Source: Phallusia fumigata (taxonomy: Eukaryota > Chordata > Ascidiacea > Phlebobranchia > Ascidiidae). From it: 64,000 nucleotides of DNA. Shown here piece by piece: positions 48,752 through 64,000 of the stretch. A model generated the notes under the pieces. That model searched no databases, was not told where the DNA came from, and worked only from the letters and a program-made list of their open reading frames with translations. The DNA is taken from the NCBI GenBank assembly GCA_008931825.1, contig QXVZ01032724.1, positions 38,726 to 102,725 of the forward strand, given 5' to 3'. Made by a program: the position numbers and the translations under genes. Numbering within the stretch: position 1 is the stretch's first letter; each line of letters begins with the position of its first letter.

Positions 48752-51194
48752 AACTTGTTGCTAGTGGGAAGACGAACAAGTACCGAAGTAGTCGGTGCAG
48801 AGCATCGCTATCTTTGATGCTCGCTATGCGACCAAAATCAGTTGAACATCGTAAATTATGAACAAAGATGCAAATAAGTCCAAGTTATGAAGCAAAAATC
48901 ATCAAATGGTTTAACAGTTATTGAGTTTTATTACACAAAGTTACCTCTCAGAACAGTAAAAAAAGGAACATCGTTTTCAAGAATACAAAACGCGCTGACC
49001 AATTGTCCCTAGGTTAAACGAAACATGTTCATCCTTTTCAGTTTGTGGAAAAAATGAATTCTCATTAAATTGGTGCAGCTGAAATTAAGTGCTTTAATTG
49101 TTGTTTCCTTTTGTGACTTTAGATGCCAACTGCCGAATATGACACGATGTTTGTGTAAGTCTGACCACAGATAACACTAATGATAAGAGCAAAATTACAA
49201 CTCTTGTAATTGTTATGTCATAAAGTGTACTGTCCCAATGAGTTGAACAAAAAAATATCAAACTTCACTTGATGCTTGGCCGAACAAGCCTTTTGACATG
49301 TCCTACTTGAAATTTAAAAGTCTGAATAGCTAGGAAGAATCTGTAGGTTTCGGTTAAGTATTGTGACATGGATCTAATTTGGCCTCCCACAGAATGCATT
49401 GCTAGGGCCTAAAAGCAATTTGTGTTACTGCAAAAGTGTATAAAGTGATTAAAACTGGCGCAAAAATTGATTTTCAAATGCTGTGATATTTTGCGAAGTG
49501 ACTATTCTGTGGTTCAGCATTTCCTGTGATGTGACAGAACGACCTTGATAATATCCAGTGTTTTCGTTTTTTTCTGTGAGTTCTTTCTAAACCGGTGCAT
49601 TTTGTGTGCAAGAAAATTTATTTTGTCACTTTGCTGTGTTTCAAGAAAAATGTAAGCAAAAGCATAACTGCCAGAGAGCTTGAAGCTTGCTTGCAATACA
49701 ATTATTCGCTACATACAAGCTCAGTTATGTTTTAATTAAGCTATTCGTTAAATCTGCATCTTGTTTTCCTAAGAAAAACATAATTCTTAAAATCCAGTTC
49801 ATAAAGTATCGCTAAACATAGAGGAGGAATTTAGACAAATCATCATTCTAAAAACAGCCCTTTTGCGCAGTGGTACAGTTAAAAAGTTATTAGCCATAAC
49901 AATGCCCTACTTCAATGCTGATGTTTTTACCCAACAGAAGTTTGATTGGTAGAGCAACAGAGCCTAATTAAATAAAGTTGCTGGTTCAAATTTATCACCA
50001 GATTTTGTAAAACCACCGTGTCCATGTATGGTCGAGCGCAAGGCATCGAAAGTCTGTCGGATTTTTTTCAGACTTACACAAGTGCACTGTAACATATTTT
50101 ATTGCGCATCGCTACATAATGAAAACTTATCAGCCAGCAAGTTTCCATGAGGGGGAGGGGAATTCACTGTACAACAGAGTTGTAGCAAAAAGCAGAAAAA
50201 ATTAAAACACCACAAACAGAAAGTAAAAACTCGCTACGTTCTATGAATTGCACTCTTCATGATTTCAGGATGCACGGACATTTTGGCAAACTTCAAGTTT
50301 TCGAAACAAAATTAAATATGACTACACCATCATATGAAAAGAGGGGGGGGGGGCTACTATAACAGGGGAGACCAACAGTAGATATGAAGATAAATTGGTT
50401 TGAACAAACCCATTTTATCACGCTAACATGTTGGGTGGTTATTACAAAACACGCAAATTTGTTTCAATAGTTGCCACCAAGTGCTTGATAATAAGCAAAC
50501 TATAAACATCTTAATTTTTTCTAGTGTTTGCCATATCCCCGTATAAATTTCCCACAACATTTTCCGTACACTACGATTATGAAACTCAAAATACCAATGC
50601 TGCCGTTAATTAAATTTCTAGTAATTGGTTATTGTCGACTGTAGGAGTTTGTCTGGCAGCAAATATGGAAAAACTGTTTTCCAAATTTAAGGTAAAAACG
50701 TAAAAAAAGTCACACTTCGAAAGTACATGTTTTTAAATCGCTCACTAAAACTTTAAAAAATCTTTCTACAAAAGTTTCTTTACACACATGACTTAGCACA
50801 TTTGAAGCCGGTTCCTGAGTGAGCTTCGTGCAGTCAACCGTCCAACAACATTTTGAGAATCTATTAGTAATTCCTAAAGGGGTCAGTTTTGTACAATAAG
50901 TATGGACACTAAACAGCTATTTCATACAGATCTGACAAGGTGTGAAATGCTAATGACATGGATGTTGGTTTAATTTGGGTTTGACATTATTATGAAAGGG
51001 AATCTGATTTTAGTGACAATAAATCTTTCAAACTCTTTTGGCTTTTTGTCAGTTTTAAACGCTTTATAAAACCATTAGCACACGTGCAAAGTCATCTATG
51101 TAAACATCATGTAGTTCACCACAGTTTACTGCACGAAGCTAGGCCAGGAACTAGCTTCATCGTTCATGCGTGAAGCCATTATTTGGCTTGAGCA
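48752..51194. other. Convergent NEMP/FHIP2 intergenic region
   Basis: No recognised gene. It contains pieces of the 70-bp repeat (50795-50842 and, reversed, 51085-51155) and a G-run (50344-50352). ATG GAA AAA CTG TTT TCC AAA TTT AAG followed by GTAAAA near 50667 looks like a tiny first exon, but nothing joins it. Confidence 0.45.
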
Positions 51195-59238
<8,044 letters not shown>

Positions 59239-60649
59239 CTTGTTCAGATGAAGAAAATTCTTTTGTTTTTTGTAACTTTACTTGGTTGTTGTTTTGACAA
59301 AATATAACGTCATGTCATTGTGCCAAAATTTTCTAAACTATTCTGCCTAAAACGTCTGCCCAAAATAAGTTTCAAAATTGTGAGTTGTCTTAAACTGAAA
59401 AAAACACAAAAATTTTCAAAACAAAGAAATTTCTTTTCACATTTTTAAGATTAAAATAAAATCTTTTGTAAATTTTGCGACTTGGGCAAATCAATAGATC
59501 ATAAAAAAGTTACTTTCGCTAAGTGAATGCAGCAGTTTTCCCTAAAAAAACTAAACAAGAAATAAAACAAAAGTCAACAAGACAGCTTACACACAATAGA
59601 AATCAATTACAACAAGGTCAAAGTTCATATTGACGAAATCGTTTGTGACGTTGCGAATGATAACTATAAATAAATATACATTGAATTTCTTAGTGTTATC
59701 CAAAAAGCAACGTTTTAATTGAAAGGTGAATTGCCTTGTAAAATGTTTGTTTACCCCGAAAATAGATTTTCTTAGCGGTGCACAAATTTAAAAACAATTT
59801 TCGGTACAATTGTTAAAAAACCTTTTCACATATGTTGTTGTGAATTCAACTTTTCTTTGTGTAATGTTTTCATTGTATTTGTAAATAAGCATTTTTATGT
59901 TTTTAAAATTTCTCCCTTGTTCGTTGTGCTTGCTCACGCGTATCAGGGGATTTATTTATTTTGAGACGAACGTTCCCNATTGAATTTCTTGGGCTCTCAA
60001 AAAAGCAACGTTTTAATTAAAACAGGTAAATTGCCTCGTAAAATGTTTGTTTACCCCGAAAATAGATTTATTTAGCAGTACACAAATTTTAAAAACAGTT
60101 TTCAGTGCAATTGTTAGAAAACCTTTTCACATATGTTGTTATGAATTCAACTTTTCTTTGTGTAATGTTTTCATTGTATTTGTAAATAAACATTTTTGTT
60201 GCCATTTTTATGTTTTTAAAATTTCTCCACTTGTTCGTTGTGCTTTCTCACGCGTATCGGGGGATTTATTTATTTTGAGACGAACGTTCCCCTTTAAATT
60301 CGCGGCAGTTTTAAAGTGTGAAAAAATTAAAATAACTNTGATTTTTTTGTCCTAACTTTAGACTTTGTCCGAAAACGTTTAGACTTTAATAGGGGTTGAA
60401 ACTCAAAGTGAACAATTTGCATTTGCCAAGTGTTTAAAATCATCTCAGAATTTCAGAAATACTTCACAAACTTAAAGTGCTGATTGTTTCCAAAAGTTTG
60501 TATTTGACATTTTTTTATCTGTACAGAGTAAATAACTCACAGAGTAAATAATATTATAAAATTGGCGGATATTTAATGTATTTTGACAAAACATCCACTA
60601 TAAAATATTTTGACATATGTCTAATTATACTGTTTGTTGCATTTTTCAG
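59239..60649. other. FHIP2 upstream region with a tandem 300-bp duplication
   Basis: 59680-59977 and 59979-60293 are two copies of the same roughly 300-base sequence with a few percent difference, joined at one N (59978); another N is at 60338. This is most likely two haplotypes joined in tandem. The start exon of the downstream coiled-coil gene should lie here and was not found. Confidence 0.75.
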
Positions 60650-63600
60650 CTGAAAGAGCTCAAAACTGAAAAGTCTAAAATCGAGAAGGAACAACATCTC
60701 TTACTGGCGCAATATCAGGACTGTCAGAAGTTGCTCGCTTTTTATCAAAGCCAACTCATCGAAAAACAGAAGGAAGTTAGTTGCGACATCGACAAACTTT
60801 TGTCCAAAGCAGAACAAGTTGTCTCTCCAAAGTAAGTTCAAGTTAATTTGTTTTGTTTTACTTTTTATGCCAGCAGAAACAATCATGCCACAAAAAATAT
60901 GGAACCCAATGTAAAATAATGTAGTGAATAAATATCCTTTATAAATTAAGTGATGGTGTATGTGGAATGACTGTGTGGTAAAAACTATGAATAGATTGCT
61001 AGACTTTTACAAATTTGAAAAAGGACCCACTTTTCCATTTTCCTTTTGTGGGCAAACAATTACTAGAGTACAAAAAAGTCAAACACAAAATTTTGTTTTA
61101 CAGAAACCAAGGAAAAGACCAACCTGAGGAAACCTCATTAGGGGACTCCCCAAAGCGCAGAGACATCACCATTCGGGAACTAGATGATGATGAAATAAAC
61201 TTGGGCGAAAGTTTTCAACATTTTAAGGTACTTTAAAACTTTCTATTGTAAGTTTCTATTCCCAAACATGTGAAAAATGTTTGGCAATTCCCGGGGTGGC
61301 GGCCACCCAACTGGGAATTTCTAGGGTGGCAGCCACCATAAAAATTCAATCCCCCCCCCAAAATTTCCAGGATTGTTGCTTTTGCACCAATAATATTAGC
61401 GATAACAGAGAGTATAATATCGCTATAAACCAATGGGCATACGTTGTGTAATTTTATCATGTGTCAGACCGCTCGGATTTGATCATTTCGTCACCCCACA
61501 CAAAATGAAATTTCGCCAAAAAATTAATGGCAAAAGAAGGTAATTTTCACAGGATTATTAAGTTGCGTGAAAAAGTCAAACAGTGTTAAAAAAGATTTAA
61601 ACAAACATTTTGAAAGCGGGAATTAAACCAACAAAATCACTTCTTTTAAACTAAATTTGGATCCAAGATGTCCAGGTGGTTGGTGTGACTGTCTGTGTCG
61701 CAAGGTTTTTGGTTCGAATCCTGTCTTGGCTGGTTATGTTTTCTTGGGCATGAAACTTAGCAACAGTGCTCCATCCAGCTAAATGCTTTGAACCAAACTG
61801 ACATTAAAAACTTACAAAAACTTGAAACATCAAAAGTGTTCTAACAAGATTGTTTTATGAATTTTGCCTAATGAGATTAAAGCACTCTCAATTTTAAATA
61901 TTTATAGGATCATCGGAGGTCAAGTCCGCGTCATCCAAACTTACGAAAAACACCTCCACAAATTGAATCGGAAGCTGTCCAAACGGTCGACCCTCTGTCT
62001 CTCCACGTCCCGATGGCAGAAGCAAGAGATGTTACTCGAGCATATCAAGCACAACCTGACACTTTTGCTCGCGAATTTCTTCATAATATGAGACAAGACG
62101 ATCAATCGTCAATGGTTTCTGAGACTGATGATTGTGTTAAAGGTAAAAATAACTTTGTCACGAATAGAAGAAGCAACATCAAAAGGTTTTGAACTGTTGG
62201 TCAACCTAAAAAGAAATACTGCACTTATCATTAATTACTTAACTATAACGCAGAAATTCTTACTCATAACATTCCTCTGTGGTTGGAAAGCCACCGCCAC
62301 AGTTAACTCATAAAGTTTCCCATGGGGAGGAATTCCTATGCGATTTATAACACTGGTTTAGGTTAATGTCACGATACATTTGCTCTGATGTGATCTCATG
62401 TACGTTGGTTACTTCTGTTTCATTAATGAACACCTGTAAATTCAAAAACCATTAACATACCCCTATAGTGGCTTTGGTCAGTTAAATTTGGAGAACTAGC
62501 TATTATTTTAAAGGGTCCAAATGAAATGTCAGTTTAAAAATCTTTCATGAGACGTTATGTCTCCTACTGTAATGTGCAAATCTATTTCAGTAGATTTTTG
62601 TGCATTTTGAAGTCAGTTTTTGCAAGGTATTTTAAACAAATGCCTGCATATAAAACATGCTCAAACTAAATCAGATCCAGTTGTGTTATTTAAGTTGAAA
62701 CGTTTTCCAGAAATGGCTTTTGCACTTGGTCAGCGCGTTCGCTCCATGAGCCCGACCGGTCGTCGTGAGGAACTGATAAAACAGAAAGAAGCGCTTGAGG
62801 AGGAGCAACTTCATCTGCAGAGACTCCTGGAGGAGCAGGAAGATCAATTGAGGAGGAGGAACCTGGAACTGAAGGTTTTACTCAATACTCTAACACTGTT
62901 CGCTGTCACGCCCTGGTGCACCGTTTCGGTTTTCTAANGTCACGCCCTGGTGCACCGTTTCGGTTTTCTAAGGGCATTGCACAATAATTTCATTTTGTAA
63001 CTACACTGTTTTGTAGTAATAATGCAACTTTGATAATAAGCGTCTGTGTTAAATTCTAATCACTGGTGCATTAAAAGTCCAACCAACTTTTCCAAAGGCG
63101 TCCCATTAAAAAAAATTGAGAAACATTACTTTGACAGACTAAGTTTGTATGGATTTAATCTAATCATTGCATGCCATTTTAATATCTTATCGAAAAAGTG
63201 GGGATCGGCCGAGGCATTGCATAAGTAGTCGATACCAAGCATTGTCGTTTTGACCAAAAGCTGCTGAAATAATAAGCAAAGGTTTAAACATGTCGAAGTT
63301 ATAACACAAGAATCATTAAATGTTTTTTTTCTGTGTAATTGTTAATTATCATTATTCTAGCTTACCTCGTAAAATATCAAAAGCGTTAACAATTTTATGT
63401 GTCAATGTTTTTGTTAGAAACGACATGCCGACTATATTGACCGCATGCGCCACTTCCGATACATGGGTCGCTTTCCCCCCTCCAACGGGGAACTCCCCAA
63501 CCCTCGTGACCTTTCCTATGACCTCAACATGGGTCAAACCTATGACACAGAGCTGATTCGAGGCCAGGGATTGGCTAATACCATGCGTCATGTGAGAAGA

Positions 63601-63838
63601 AATCGACCAATCACAGACCCGAGAAGAAACTTTTATCAAGGCTTGTCAAATTTTGCATTTTTGCTTTGTTGCATTTTTTGCTTTGTAAAAATTGTTTCAT
63701 ATCAATGAAGAGCTTGGGTATTTGTTATATGTTGTTTTGTTAATATTTTGCAGATACTCCCTCATTATCACGTGACGACGAAACGTCATTTTCGATAAGT
63801 AGTCGAATCAGAAGACCGAAATCTGAACCATCAAGCAG
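60650..63838 (+). CDS. Unrecognised coiled-coil protein (both ends missing)
   Basis: Six consecutive in-phase exons: 60650-60831, 61104-61227, 61908-62142, 62711-62874, 63418-63640, 63754-63838, continuing past the right edge; about 337 residues seen. Exon 1 is a long coiled coil rich in K/E/Q (LKELKTEKSKIEKEQHLLLA, QSQLIEKQKEV). Exon 2 is acidic (ITIRELDDDEINLG). Exon 4 has a second coiled coil (RREELIKQKEALEEEQLHLQ, RLLEEQEDQLRRRNLELK) after a basic Ser-Pro stretch (RVRSMSPTGRR). Exons 5-6 are Arg-rich and polar (YMGRFPPSNGELPNP, RRNRPITDPRR, ISSRIRRPKSEPSS). No enzyme motif, signal peptide or membrane helix. This character suits a cytoskeletal, junctional or centrosomal scaffold, but that is a guess. 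No in-frame ATG occurs before exon 3, so upstream coding sequence is missing. Exon 5 needs a GC donor (AAGGCTTGTC) to stay in frame. Confidence 0.7.
61289..61510 (+). repeat. Dispersed composite repeat
   Basis: In intron 2 of the coiled-coil gene: GGGGTGGCGGCCACC, a C-run, AATTTCCAGGATTGTTGCTT, then CAGACCGCTCGGATTTGATC and ATTTCGTCACCCCAC. Same family as 53606 and 45361. Confidence 0.8.
61665..61745 (+). repeat. Single tRNA-like repeat
   Basis: GATGTCCAGGTGGTTGGTGT, then GGTTCGAATCCTGTCTTGGC, which contains a near-perfect Pol III B-box (GGTTCGAATCC): the best-preserved tRNA-like head in the window. Confidence 0.7.
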
Positions 63839-64000
63839 GTACTTGAAAATATTTTATTAGAAGTTTACTTTTACATTTTAAACTTTCAGGTTTTCTTTGT
63901 AGCTATAAAAACACTACAGTTTCATGTCTTTTATGACACAGTTTAACTCTTAAAGTAATTTTACTTTCTGAAAGTATAATTTAAATATCACGTTTTTCCT

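Noticed and set aside
50667-50693. Tiny possible first exon (MEKLFSKFK) with a donor
   Set aside because: No downstream exon on the plus strand; the resemblance to the FHIP2 start is only a few residues.

Overview
This is nuclear DNA of an animal: AT-rich, with GT-AG spliced genes, mostly short introns, large amounts of tRNA-derived short repeats and scaffold gaps. The encoded proteins are clear chordate or deuterostome orthologues but diverged from vertebrates. Gene size, intron size and repeat content fit a tunicate, most probably an ascidian of the Ciona type. That last step is inference from general character; no species-diagnostic marker was identified.

Layout, left to right. 218-2309 (-): 5' part of metaxin-2 (MTX2), running off the left edge, head-to-head with 2693-11768 (+): the iron-sulfur helicase DDX11/ChlR1, 20 exons. 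12420-16577 (+): the Obg-type GTPase GTPBP10, 9 exons. 17612-21088 (-): MMADHC, the cobalamin trafficking protein, 7 exons. 21925-27460 and 28435-33972 (+): two tandemly duplicated 11-exon genes, each encoding a TKL/RIPK-like non-RD kinase domain, a Ser/Thr/Pro-rich linker built of small phase 1-1 exons, and a C-terminal TPR-like helical domain. 36159-38627 (+): a type II membrane protein with one sushi domain. 42253-48751 (+): the nuclear-envelope protein NEMP. 51195-59238 (-): FHIP2 (FAM160B family), 14 exons. 60650-end (+): an unrecognised coiled-coil protein running off the right edge. Every junction was chosen so that phase is kept from exon to exon; the complete genes give continuous frames of about 883, 385, 300, 712, 709, 285, 437 and 741 residues in this order.

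Most genes are conserved housekeeping functions: mitochondrial import, cohesion/replication helicase, mitochondrial ribosome GTPase, B12 handling, nuclear envelope, and dynein adaptor. They are not an operon-like set. The lineage-specific part is 21.5-34.1 kb, where a unit of about 6 kb including 5' UTR, all exons, an intronic repeat array and 3' UTR has been duplicated. One short intron in that pair is essentially identical between copies although the neighbouring exons differ, the strongest unexplained signal in the window.

Repeats are heavy: tandem tRNA-like (SINE-type) arrays in introns, a 70-bp repeat present as a 15-copy array and as many dispersed pieces, a 20-bp minisatellite, and several dispersed families. 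Two long N gaps and single Ns flanked by duplicated sequence show imperfect, probably haplotype-mixed, assembly.
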